From the NCBI GenBank assembly GCA_959018215.1, contig CAUEKL010000105.1, positions 1 to 7,501 of the forward strand: a stretch of DNA of 7,501 nt, given 5' to 3'. Below the pieces are notes generated by a model. The model ran no database searches and had not been told where the DNA came from. It was given only the letters and a program-made list of their open reading frames with translations. Shown piece after piece: positions 1 to 6,471 of the stretch; the stretch's first letter is position 1, and the number at the start of each line of letters is the position of its first letter. The stretch is from an uncultured Gemmiger sp. GTDB taxonomy: Bacteria > Bacillota > Clostridia > Oscillospirales > Ruminococcaceae. A program made the translations under genes and the position numbers.

Positions 1-250
1 GCCCATCGTGCGCCGTTCCCAGATCGAGCGCACGGTGGCTTTGTCCAGCGCCAGCCTGCCTTCCGCCTTCACCAGGATGATCTCTCGCTGGCAGGACGAT
101 CCCGAATCCCTGCGCAAGGCCGGCATCGAGTATGCCGTCAACCAGATGCGGGACCTGATTGAAGGTGGCGCCGACGGCGTGCATCTGTATGCCATGAATG
201 ACCCCGAAGTGGCGGTGGCCGTGTACGAGGGCATCCGCGATCTGCTGTAA
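1..250 (+). CDS. metF: 5,10-methylenetetrahydrofolate reductase, C-terminal part (partial)
   Basis: This is the 3' end of a gene that enters from the left. The frame is open from base 2 and gives 82 residues before TAA at 248-250. MetF reduces 5,10-methylene-THF to 5-methyl-THF in the cytoplasm, using a flavin, and so supplies the methyl group used by methionine synthase. The visible part matches the end of the family's TIM barrel: a Pro-Ile ... Gln-Ile-Glu-Arg stretch, a helix around GIEYAVNQMRDLIEGGADGV, and the closing strand VHLYAMNDPEVA, equivalent to the usual DGIHFYTLN-type ending. The flavin-binding N-terminal half lies outside the window. A B12-dependent synthase and its activation protein follow immediately, which strongly supports the call. 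The GTG at base 8 is only an internal codon, not a start. Confidence 0.88.
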   Translation, partial: PIVRRSQIERTVALSSASLPSAFTRMISRWQDDPESLRKAGIEYAVNQMRDLIEGGADGVHLYAMNDPEVAVAVYEGIRDLL

Positions 251-271
251 GAGGGCAGCGTAAAACAAGCC

Positions 272-928
272 ATGGAACTTGCCTACCACGCGGCGGACCG
301 CCGCACCGTGCTGCGCTATCTGGGCGCCGCCGGCTGGACTCCCGATGAAGCCACCACCGGCCTGCTGGATGAGGCCGAAACCCTGCTGCGCCGCACCGCC
401 ACCCCTCGAGGAATCTGGCGCGCCCTGCCGCTCCAGGCCCTGGACCTGCGGGAAACAGGCACCGACCTGGCCCGTCACCTGCAGGGGTGCAGCGGTCTGG
501 TGCTCATGGCCGTGACCATGGGCAGCGGGGCAGATGCCCTCATCCGCCGCCTGGAACTATCGGATATTGCCCTGGGCGCGGCGGTGGACGCCACCGCCTC
601 TGCGGCCATGGAGGGCCTGTGTGACGACGTGGAGGCGGAGGCCCGCCGCTGGGCCCAAAGTCAGGGCCTGTGGCTTACCGGGCGGTATTCGCCGGGCTAC
701 GGCGACTGTCCGCTGACCTTGCAGCATGATCTGTGCCTGGCGCTGGACACGGTGCGGGGACTGGGCCTGGCGGTCACGCCCCAGCATCTGCTCACCCCGC
801 GCAAGAGCGTGACGGCCATTCTGGGCACCGCCGACCACCCGGTCACCGGCGCCCGGGCCGGATGCAACCACTGCCTGCTGCGCGAAACCTGCGCCTATCG
901 AAAGAGGGGAATGACCTGTGACGATTGA
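272..928 (+). CDS. Free-standing methionine synthase activation (reactivation) domain protein
   Basis: This 218-residue cytoplasmic protein resembles the C-terminal S-adenosylmethionine-binding activation domain of MetH, here as its own gene. In the family this domain binds AdoMet and remethylates cobalamin that has been oxidised to cob(II)alamin. The best marker is R138-x-SPGYGDCP (Cys146), equivalent to the RxxxGYxxCP AdoMet-binding motif of the MetH activation domain. The C-terminus carries three closely spaced cysteines, C198-x2-C201-x5-C207 followed by AYRKR, a pattern I associate with the clostridial stand-alone form; it could bind a metal, but that is inference. ATG 272 is the only plausible start, because the frame is closed by a stop at 248-250. 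Its ribosome binding site is poor (GAGG at 251-254, about 17 bases away), so translation may be coupled to metF, which ends 21 bases upstream. The gene overlaps the next one by 11 bases, consistent with one operon and equal production of both halves of the enzyme. Confidence 0.85.
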   Translation: MELAYHAADRRTVLRYLGAAGWTPDEATTGLLDEAETLLRRTATPRGIWRALPLQALDLRETGTDLARHLQGCSGLVLMAVTMGSGADALIRRLELSDIALGAAVDATASAAMEGLCDDVEAEARRWAQSQGLWLTGRYSPGYGDCPLTLQHDLCLALDTVRGLGLAVTPQHLLTPRKSVTAILGTADHPVTGARAGCNHCLLRETCAYRKRGMTCDD

Positions 929-3335
929 GGAAATTTTTGCCCGCCGCCGCTTTGTCTTTCTGGACGGCGGTCTTGGTACCCAACTGCAGAAACGGGGCCT
1001 GCAGCCCGGCCAGAAGCCGGAACTGGCGGCCTTTCTTATGCCTGACACCCTGGAGGCCATCCACCGGGAATACGCCGCTGCGGGGGCCGATATCCTGTAC
1101 GCCAACACCTTCGGCGCCAATGAGCAGAAGCTGGCCGGTACCGGCTATACCGCCGCCCAGACCATTGAAGCTTCCATTGCCTGTGCCCGCCGGGCTGCCC
1201 AGCCTTACGGGGCCCTGGTGGCGCTGGATATCGGACCTTTGGGGGAACTGCTGGCCCCCACCGGCACCCTCTCCTTTGAGGATGCCTGCGCCCGTTTTGC
1301 TGCCATTGTACAGGCGGGCGTGCAGGCCGGCGCGGACCTCATTGTCATCGAGACCATGACCGATCTGTATGAGCTGAAAGCCGCCGTTCTGGCAGCCAGG
1401 GAAAACAGCACCCTGCCGGTGCTGGCTTCCATGAGCTTTGAAAGCCGGGGCCGCACCTTCACCGGCTGCACGGTGGAAAGCTTCGGCATCACGGCGGCGG
1501 GCCTGGGGGTGGATGCCGTGGGCATCAACTGCTCTCTCGGTCCCGATGAAATCCTGCCTTTTGCCAAGCGGCTGTGCAGGGTGGTGCCTGCCGGGATGCC
1601 GGTGTTCGTCAAGCCCAACGCGGGCCTGCCCAACCCGGACGGCAGCTATGACCTGACCGCCGACGGCTTTGTGGAGCAGATGCTGCCTTATGCAGCGTCG
1701 GGCATCTCGATGGTGGGCGGCTGCTGCGGCACCACCCCCGAATATATCCGCAAGCTCCGCGCCGCCTTTGCGGAGCTGACCCCGGCCCAGAAGATCCCTG
1801 TGCGCCGCAGCCGTCTGTGCACCCCCGTGCGCTGCGTGGAGGTGGAAGGCATCACGGTGGTGGGCGAGCGTATCAATCCCACCGGCAAAAAGCGGCTGCA
1901 GCAGGCTCTGCGGGAAGGGGACAGCGGCTATGCCTGCGCCCAGGCCGTGGCCCAGGCGGAAGCCGGCGCCCAGGTGCTGGACGTGAACGCCGGGCTGCCC
2001 GGCATCGACGAGGCCGCCACCCTGGAAATGCTGGTGCGGGAACTGCAGGCCGTCACCGACCTGCCCCTGCAGCTGGATTCCAACGACCCCGCCGCCCTGG
2101 AACGGGCTCTGCGCATCTACAACGGTAAACCCATCGTCAACTCGGTCAACGGGGAAGCAAAGTCCCTCAAGGCTATCCTGCCCCTGTGCAAAAAATACGG
2201 CGCCGCCGTGGTGGGTCTGTGCCTGGATGAAAACGGTATCCCAAAAACGGCGGAAGGCCGGTTCGCAGTAGCCAAAAAGATCGTGGCCGCTACCGACGCC
2301 GCCGGGATTCCCCGGGAGGATGTGTATATCGACTGCCTGACCCTTACCGTCTCTGCCGAGCAGTCCTCCGCCGCCGAGACCCTCAAGGCCATGGAACTGT
2401 GCAAGCGGGAACTGGGGGTGCGCACCGTGCTGGGCGTATCCAACATCAGCTTCGGTTTGCCCTGCCGCGGGTATATGAACACCACCTTCCTGACCCTGGC
2501 CATGCAGGCCGGGCTGGATCTGGCCATTATGAACCCCAACACGCCGGAGATGATGGCGGCTGTGCGGGCCTTCCGGGTGCTCACCTGCCAGGATGCCCAG
2601 TGCGCCGACTATGTGCAGGCCTACGCCGGGCAGCAGACCCAGACGGTGCAGACGGTCAAGGCAGCTCCTGCTGCCGCAACACCGGCAGCGTCCGAACCTT
2701 CGGGGAATGAGGACCCCCTGGCCGACGCCGTGCGCCGGGGCCTCAAAAAGGAAGCCCGGGCCGCCGCCGAGCAGGCGCTGCTGAGCCGGGAACCCCTGGA
2801 TGTGGTCAACCTCTCCCTGATCCCCGCCCTGGACACGGTGGGGGACGGCTTTGAAAAGGGAACGCTGTTCCTGCCCCAGCTGCTGCAGGCGGCCACCGCC
2901 GCCCAGGCTGCCTTTGATGTCATCAAGACGGCCATTGCCAACAGCGGGCAGCAGAGTGTCAGCAAGGGCAAGATCGTGCTGGCCACCGTCAAGGGGGATA
3001 TCCACGATATCGGCAAGAATATCGTGCGGGTGGTGCTGGAAAATTACGGCTACGATGTCACCGACCTGGGCCGGGACGTGGACCCCATGCGGGTGGTCCG
3101 GGCCGTGCAGGAGACGGGCGCGCCGCTGGTGGGGCTTTCGGCCCTGATGACCACCACTGTGCCCAGTATGCAGACCACCATTGAGGAACTGCACAAGGCA
3201 AAGCTGCCCTGCAAGGTCATGGTGGGCGGCGCAGTGCTCACCCCCTCCTTTGCCGAGCAGATCGGGGCGGACTTCTACGCCAAGGACGCCAAGGCCAGCG
3301 CCGACTATGCCAAACAGCTGTTTGAGGCGCTGTAA
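918..3335 (+). CDS. metH: B12-dependent methionine synthase lacking the activation domain
   Basis: This 805-residue cytoplasmic enzyme transfers the methyl group of 5-methyl-THF to homocysteine via methylcobalamin. Domains run in the usual order. The homocysteine/zinc barrel covers about residues 1-290, with zinc ligands C205 (GINCSLGP) and C269-C270 (GGCCGTTP). The pterin-binding barrel starts near residue 313 (VGERINPTGKK) and runs to about 560. An Ala/Pro-rich linker spans about 575-597. The helical cobalamin cap covers about 598-680, and the Rossmann cobalamin domain about 685-805, with D694-x-H696-D-x-G699 providing the lower axial histidine. The chain stops where the Rossmann fold ends, so the roughly 330-residue activation domain of E. 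coli MetH (1227 aa) is absent; the gene just upstream supplies it. The chosen start is GTG 918, placed by the purine-rich AAAGAGGGGA at 901-910. It lies inside the previous gene (stop 926-928), indicating translational coupling. Confidence 0.95.
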   Translation: MTIEEIFARRRFVFLDGGLGTQLQKRGLQPGQKPELAAFLMPDTLEAIHREYAAAGADILYANTFGANEQKLAGTGYTAAQTIEASIACARRAAQPYGALVALDIGPLGELLAPTGTLSFEDACARFAAIVQAGVQAGADLIVIETMTDLYELKAAVLAARENSTLPVLASMSFESRGRTFTGCTVESFGITAAGLGVDAVGINCSLGPDEILPFAKRLCRVVPAGMPVFVKPNAGLPNPDGSYDLTADGFVEQMLPYAASGISMVGGCCGTTPEYIRKLRAAFAELTPAQKIPVRRSRLCTPVRCVEVEGITVVGERINPTGKKRLQQALREGDSGYACAQAVAQAEAGAQVLDVNAGLPGIDEAATLEMLVRELQAVTDLPLQLDSNDPAALERALRIYNGKPIVNSVNGEAKSLKAILPLCKKYGAAVVGLCLDENGIPKTAEGRFAVAKKIVAATDAAGIPREDVYIDCLTLTVSAEQSSAAETLKAMELCKRELGVRTVLGVSNISFGLPCRGYMNTTFLTLAMQAGLDLAIMNPNTPEMMAAVRAFRVLTCQDAQCADYVQAYAGQQTQTVQTVKAAPAAATPAASEPSGNEDPLADAVRRGLKKEARAAAEQALLSREPLDVVNLSLIPALDTVGDGFEKGTLFLPQLLQAATAAQAAFDVIKTAIANSGQQSVSKGKIVLATVKGDIHDIGKNIVRVVLENYGYDVTDLGRDVDPMRVVRAVQETGAPLVGLSALMTTTVPSMQTTIEELHKAKLPCKVMVGGAVLTPSFAEQIGADFYAKDAKASADYAKQLFEAL

Positions 3336-3337
3336 CC

Positions 3338-3361
3338 CTCCGCCCGGGAAATCGGGCGGGG
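3338..3361 (+). terminator. Stem-loop after metH, possible terminator
   Basis: Three bases after the metH stop codon, 3338-3346 pairs with 3353-3361. This gives a nine-pair GC-rich stem with one G-T wobble around a six-base GGAAAT loop. It sits between the methionine operon and the SRP RNA promoter, where a terminator is expected. No T-run follows (the next bases are AAGCGGGAACC), so it is not a textbook intrinsic terminator. It may instead stabilise the 3' end or work with another factor. Confidence 0.45.
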
Positions 3362-3374
3362 AAGCGGGAACCTC

Positions 3375-3403
3375 TTGCATTCGACGCACAAATCATGTAT
3401 AAT
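3375..3403 (+). promoter_or_regulatory. Sigma-A type promoter for the SRP RNA
   Basis: A perfect -10 box TATAAT lies at 3398-3403, with a TTGCAT -35-like box at 3375-3380 and exactly 17 bases between them. The -35 keeps the TTG but is otherwise weak. Transcription would start near 3410-3411, right at the first base of the long self-complementary RNA described next. That agreement between promoter and RNA end is the main reason for believing it. Read-through could also feed dnaX. Confidence 0.8.
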
Positions 3404-3410
3404 AACAAAA

Positions 3411-3594
3411 GCGGACAGGGCACTTTGCGCTGTTTTGCATACGGATGTGGGCCCCGTGCGCGGGGACCGCGTGAACCATGTCAGGCGGGGAACCGAGCAG
3501 CATTAAGCGTTGGCGCCCCGGTGCTGCGGCAAGCCTGCATCCGTATGCAAAACAGCACAACCGCGGGGCACACCCGCGCGGCCCTGTCCGTTTT
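3411..3594 (+). ncRNA. ffs: Signal recognition particle RNA (4.5S-like)
   Basis: This is the RNA of the signal recognition particle. It binds Ffh and the receptor FtsY to target nascent membrane proteins. The Ffh-binding helix 8 is recognisable: GTCAGG (3480-3485), a CGG/CCG stem (3486-3488 with 3493-3495), a GGAA tetraloop (3489-3492), then AGCAGC (3496-3501), followed by the common CATTAAG. The hairpin is closed by 19 perfect base pairs between 3429-3447 and 3538-3556. Outside it, 3412-3421 pairs perfectly with 3581-3590 and TTTT follows. A further six-pair hairpin (3562-3567 with 3573-3578) sits in the 3' side. The ends are estimates: the 5' end from the promoter, the 3' end from the closing helix. 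I see no Alu-domain-like helices at the 5' end, so this looks like the small bacterial type with extensions. Location just upstream of dnaX matches Bacillus. Confidence 0.88.
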
Positions 3595-3604
3595 GTGTTA
3601 TGGT

Positions 3605-3640
3605 CATGGCCGCGTATGGCGGCTGTGCCTTTCTTTTCTA
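3605..3640 (+). terminator. Stem-loop with T-rich tail between SRP RNA and dnaX
   Basis: Bases 3605-3613 pair with 3619-3627 to give nine pairs, including two G-T wobbles, around a five-base GTATG loop. A pyrimidine-rich tract CCTTTCTTTTCTATT follows at 3628-3642. This resembles an imperfect intrinsic terminator for the SRP RNA. Because I see no separate promoter between here and dnaX, it may be leaky and let some transcription continue into dnaX. Confidence 0.5.
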
Positions 3641-3664
3641 TTCTGACAAAGGCAGGTGTTTGGC

Positions 3665-5389
3665 ATGTATCGCGCGTTGTACCGCAAGTGGCGTCCCCGC
3701 CGTTTTGCCGATGTGGTCGGCCAGCAGGCCATTGTGACCGCTCTGCAGAACCAGATCGCCGCCGGGCGCATCGGCCATGCCTACCTGTTCACCGGCACCC
3801 GCGGCACCGGCAAGACCACCTGTGCCAAGATCTTCGCCAAAGCGGTCAATTGCCTGGATACCTCCAGCCCGGAACCCTGCGGCGAATGTGCCGTCTGCAA
3901 GGGCGTGGACGACGGCAGCGTGCTGGATATCTCGGAGATCGACGCCGCCTCCAACAACAGCGTGGATGATATCCGGGACCTGCGGGATGAGACCGCCTAC
4001 CTGCCCGCCATGTGCAAGTATAAGGTCTATATCATCGACGAGGTGCATATGCTGTCCACCTCCGCCTTCAATGCGCTGCTCAAAACCATGGAGGAGCCGC
4101 CGGAACATGTGATTTTCATTCTGGCCACCACCGAGGTGCAGAAGGTCCCGGCCACGATTCTGTCCCGCTGCCAGCGGTACGACTTCCAGCGCATCACCGC
4201 CTCCGATATTGCGGGCCGCCTTTTGTATGTGGCCGGGGAGGAAAAGATCGACCTGGACCCTGGCGCCGCCGAACTCATCGGCCGCCTGGCGGACGGCGCC
4301 ATGCGTGACGCCCTTTCCATCCTGGATACCTGTGCCGGTGTGTCCAACACGGTGGACGAGGCCCTTGTCCGCCGTATGGCCGGTGTCACCGACCGGCAGT
4401 ACCTGTTTGAGATCAGCGATGCCATTGCCAAAGGCGATTCGGTGACCGCGCTGCAGGAAATCGCCCGGCTGCGTCAGCAGTCGGTGGATATGCGGCGGCT
4501 GTGCATGGAACTGGCCGGGCATTACCGCAACCTGATGCTGTGCGCCCTGCCCGGGGGCGAAAATCTGCTCACCGGTACTTCCCCGGAAGAGGAAGCTGCC
4601 TACACCGCCCGCAAGGATTTCCCGCAGCGGGAGGCGGTGCGGGCCATCAACGCTTTCGGCTCTGCGCTGGAAAAGATGGCCCGTGGCACCGATCAGCGCA
4701 TTGAGCTGGAACTGGCGGTCTTTTCCCTGACCCAGCCGGATACAGCGGCCGCGCAGCCGGTGGTTGTTGCGGCGGCACCTGCCACTCCTCAGCCCTTTGC
4801 GGCAGCCCAACCGGCCCCGTCCTACACGGCACCTCCGGTGGTGCAGAACCTCCAGCAAAGCTACCCGGTACCCCCGGTGGCCCAGGCTGGCGTCCCGCCG
4901 GTTCAAAGCGAGATCCCCCCGGTGGAAGAAGGAGAGCCCGCCTTCCTGCAGCCGGAACTGCCCCCGCTGGAACCCCAGCCTCAGCAGGCCCCGGCCCAGC
5001 AAATGTCTCCGGCTCCCAAAAAGTCCCGGCCCCGGTCCACGGCGCCTGCGGGCCCTCTGCAGCCTTTCCCGCAGTGGTCGGCAGTGCTGGAACTCATGGC
5101 CGAAAACGATCCGCTGCTCATCTCCTTCCTGCAAGGCACCCGCGCCTACTTTGACGGACGGCGCGTGCTGTTTGAATGCAGCGATGCCTTCCGGGATTAC
5201 ATCCGCAAGAACAAGGATGTGTCCAAGCAGATCAAGGAACTGATCTATCAGGTCACCCACCAGAGCTACTCCATCGGTCCCTATGAGAAGCCCAAAGAAG
5301 ATGAGAGCGGCAAGCCGCAGATTTCGGTGGATGACACCATCCGCCAGATGCAGGCCATGGGCGTGGATGTGCAGATCGAAGAAAAGTGA
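3665..5389 (+). CDS. dnaX: DNA polymerase III subunit tau/gamma
   Basis: This is the ATPase of the clamp loader, which opens the beta sliding clamp and places it on primed DNA. The AAA+ core has Walker A GTRGTGKT (44-51), a zinc module C63, C72, C75, C78, Walker B YIIDEVHML (122-130, D125/E126), sensor I around T155-T156 and the SRC motif at 167-169. The collar domain runs to about 358. A Pro/Ala/Gln-rich linker covers about 359-462, and a tau-type C-terminal domain about 463-574. I chose ATG 3665 (574 aa, MYRALYRKWRPRRF, the usual family beginning) with an AAAGGCAGG site at 3648-3656. An in-frame GTG at 3656 would add three residues but sits on that site. It heads the classical dnaX-ybaB-recR operon behind the SRP RNA. 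A CCC-AAA-AAG sequence in the linker (5015-5023) recalls frameshift sites, but see the rejected list. Confidence 0.97.
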   Translation: MYRALYRKWRPRRFADVVGQQAIVTALQNQIAAGRIGHAYLFTGTRGTGKTTCAKIFAKAVNCLDTSSPEPCGECAVCKGVDDGSVLDISEIDAASNNSVDDIRDLRDETAYLPAMCKYKVYIIDEVHMLSTSAFNALLKTMEEPPEHVIFILATTEVQKVPATILSRCQRYDFQRITASDIAGRLLYVAGEEKIDLDPGAAELIGRLADGAMRDALSILDTCAGVSNTVDEALVRRMAGVTDRQYLFEISDAIAKGDSVTALQEIARLRQQSVDMRRLCMELAGHYRNLMLCALPGGENLLTGTSPEEEAAYTARKDFPQREAVRAINAFGSALEKMARGTDQRIELELAVFSLTQPDTAAAQPVVVAAAPATPQPFAAAQPAPSYTAPPVVQNLQQSYPVPPVAQAGVPPVQSEIPPVEEGEPAFLQPELPPLEPQPQQAPAQQMSPAPKKSRPRSTAPAGPLQPFPQWSAVLELMAENDPLLISFLQGTRAYFDGRRVLFECSDAFRDYIRKNKDVSKQIKELIYQVTHQSYSIGPYEKPKEDESGKPQISVDDTIRQMQAMGVDVQIEEK

Positions 5390-5450
5390 TCCCCGGCAGG
5401 AATGCCGTCTGCCCTAACCGGCAAAGATAAACAACAAAGGAGAAATTCCC

Positions 5451-5792
5451 ATGAAAGCAAGACTTCCCAAAGGCTACGGCCGTCCCGACCCCCAGGCCAT
5501 GATGCGTCAGGTCCAGAAGATGCAGGATGAGATCCGTGCCAAGCAGGCCGAACTCGAAGCCCGCGAATACACCGGCACCGCCAGCGGCGAGATGGTCACC
5601 GTGACCATGACCGGCAAGCATGAGGTCACCGCCGTCAAGATCAAGCCGGAGGCCGTGGACCCGGACGATATCGAGATGCTGGAAGACCTCATCGCGGCAG
5701 CTGTCAACAGCGCGGTGGCTGCTGTGGATAAGGATTCGGACGAAGAGATGTCCAAGATGACCGGCGGTATGAACATCCCCGGCCTGGGCTGA
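5451..5792 (+). CDS. ybaB: YbaB/EbfC family nucleoid-associated protein
   Basis: This small 113-residue protein belongs to the YbaB/EbfC family. Members form dimers that bind DNA and coat the nucleoid; their exact cellular role is unsettled. The family signature is visible: an N-terminal charged amphipathic helix (about 14-40, MMRQVQKMQDEIRAKQAELEA), then a GEMVTVTMTGKHEVTAVKI beta region, IKPEAVDPDDIEMLEDLIAAAVNSA, and a Gly/Met-rich tail ending GGMNIPGLG. ATG 5451 has a strong AAAGGAGA site at 5436-5443. It lies 61 bases after dnaX, and its stop is 10 bases before recR. That is the conserved dnaX-ybaB-recR arrangement, so the three are very likely co-transcribed. Confidence 0.95.
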   Translation: MKARLPKGYGRPDPQAMMRQVQKMQDEIRAKQAELEAREYTGTASGEMVTVTMTGKHEVTAVKIKPEAVDPDDIEMLEDLIAAAVNSAVAAVDKDSDEEMSKMTGGMNIPGLG

Positions 5793-5802
5793 GAGGTACA
5801 CC

Positions 5803-6399
5803 ATGCCGCAGAACGCTGAACCGCTGGAAAATCTGATCGACCAGTTTTCCCGCTTTCCCGGCGTGGGGCGTAAAGGTGCCACCCGTATGGCCTACGAGGT
5901 CATGAGCATGTCCAACGAGCAGGCCATGGAACTGGCCAAAGCCATTGAAGGCGCCAAAACCCGGCTGCATCGCTGCCGCCTTTGCCAGGACTATACCTCC
6001 GGCGAGGTCTGCCCCATCTGTGCGTCGCCCAAGCGGGACCGTTCCATCATCTGCGTGGTGGAAGCACCCCGGGACATCAAGGCCATTGAGCGCACCCATG
6101 AGTATAAGGGGCTGTATCATGTGCTTCATGGCCTGATCTCGCCCATGGACGGCATCGGTGCCGACCAGCTGTGCGTCAAGGAACTGCTGGCCCGCCTGGA
6201 CGACCAGGTCAAGGAGGTCATTATGGCCACCAGCCCCACGGTGGAAGGGGAGGCCACGGCCATGTACCTGGCCAAGCTCATAAAGCCCCTGGGCATCAGG
6301 ACCACCCGGCTGGCGTACGGTCTGCCGGTGGGCTCCAGCCTGGAATATGCGGACGAAACCACCCTGTACCGCGCCATGGAAGGCCGCGGCGAACTGTAA
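5803..6399 (+). CDS. recR: Recombination mediator protein RecR
   Basis: This 198-residue protein is the usual length for RecR. It acts with RecO (and RecF) to load RecA onto single-stranded DNA coated with SSB during gap repair. Domains in order: a helix-hairpin-helix start (LIDQFSRFPGVGRKGATRMAY, about 11-31); a four-cysteine zinc finger C58-x2-C61-x8-C70-x2-C73; a Toprim domain from about residue 81 with the acidic E87 in VVEAPRDI and the conserved TVEGEATAMYL; and a C-terminal TRLAYGLPVGSSLEYADETTL segment typical of the family. ATG 5803 is preceded by GAGAGG at 5791-5796, which overlaps the ybaB stop codon, suggesting coupled translation. It is the last gene of the dnaX operon here, since a strong new promoter begins six bases after its stop. 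Confidence 0.97.
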   Translation: MPQNAEPLENLIDQFSRFPGVGRKGATRMAYEVMSMSNEQAMELAKAIEGAKTRLHRCRLCQDYTSGEVCPICASPKRDRSIICVVEAPRDIKAIERTHEYKGLYHVLHGLISPMDGIGADQLCVKELLARLDDQVKEVIMATSPTVEGEATAMYLAKLIKPLGIRTTRLAYGLPVGSSLEYADETTLYRAMEGRGEL

Positions 6400-6404
6400 C
6401 CCGC

Positions 6405-6433
6405 TTGACAAGGCAGAAGGAACGCAGTATAAT
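6405..6433 (+). promoter_or_regulatory. Perfect-consensus sigma-A promoter for smpB-ssrA
   Basis: The sequence shows TTGACA at 6405-6410 and TATAAT at 6428-6433 with a 17-base spacer, an exact match to the housekeeping consensus at all twelve positions with optimal spacing. Transcription would begin about 6440, leaving a leader of roughly 30 bases before smpB. It starts six bases after the recR stop, so trans-translation genes are uncoupled from the dnaX operon and probably strongly expressed. Confidence 0.9.
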
Positions 6434-6471
6434 TTTACAACCCGGCGCCAAAAAGCAAGGAGGTGACGCGC

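Noticed and set aside
843..3389. An 848-codon open frame on the minus strand opposite metH
   Set aside because: It mirrors the metH coding frame, as is common in GC-rich genes. Its translation is Gly/His/Gln-rich with no recognisable domain, while the plus strand encodes a complete MetH with all catalytic motifs.
3429..3556. The 19-base inverted repeat as a mobile-element end pair or attenuator
   Set aside because: The diagnostic SRP helix 8 lies in its centre and a promoter is placed exactly upstream, so the repeat is explained as the long arm of the SRP RNA hairpin.
3395..3646. Open reading frames over the SRP RNA region (for example 3395-3646 and 3478-3969)
   Set aside because: They lie on a structured RNA gene, have no ribosome binding site, and run out of frame into dnaX; the translations show no family resemblance.
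5015..5023. CCC-AAA-AAG in the dnaX linker as a programmed -1 frameshift making a gamma subunit
   Set aside because: The E. coli-type heptamer needs A-AAA-AAG; here the first base is C. The -1 frame stays open to a stop at 5152-5154, so a shift would not give a prompt truncation, and I see no convincing stimulatory hairpin. A western blot for two DnaX forms would settle it.
3638..5260. A 540-codon minus-strand open frame opposite dnaX
   Set aside because: It is a shadow of the dnaX codon pattern, low-complexity and without family features, and has no plausible ribosome binding site context.
5394..5407. Five-pair hairpin with GGAA loop right after the dnaX stop, as a terminator
   Set aside because: The stem is short, no T-run follows, and ybaB downstream belongs to the same operon by conserved gene order and has no promoter of its own.
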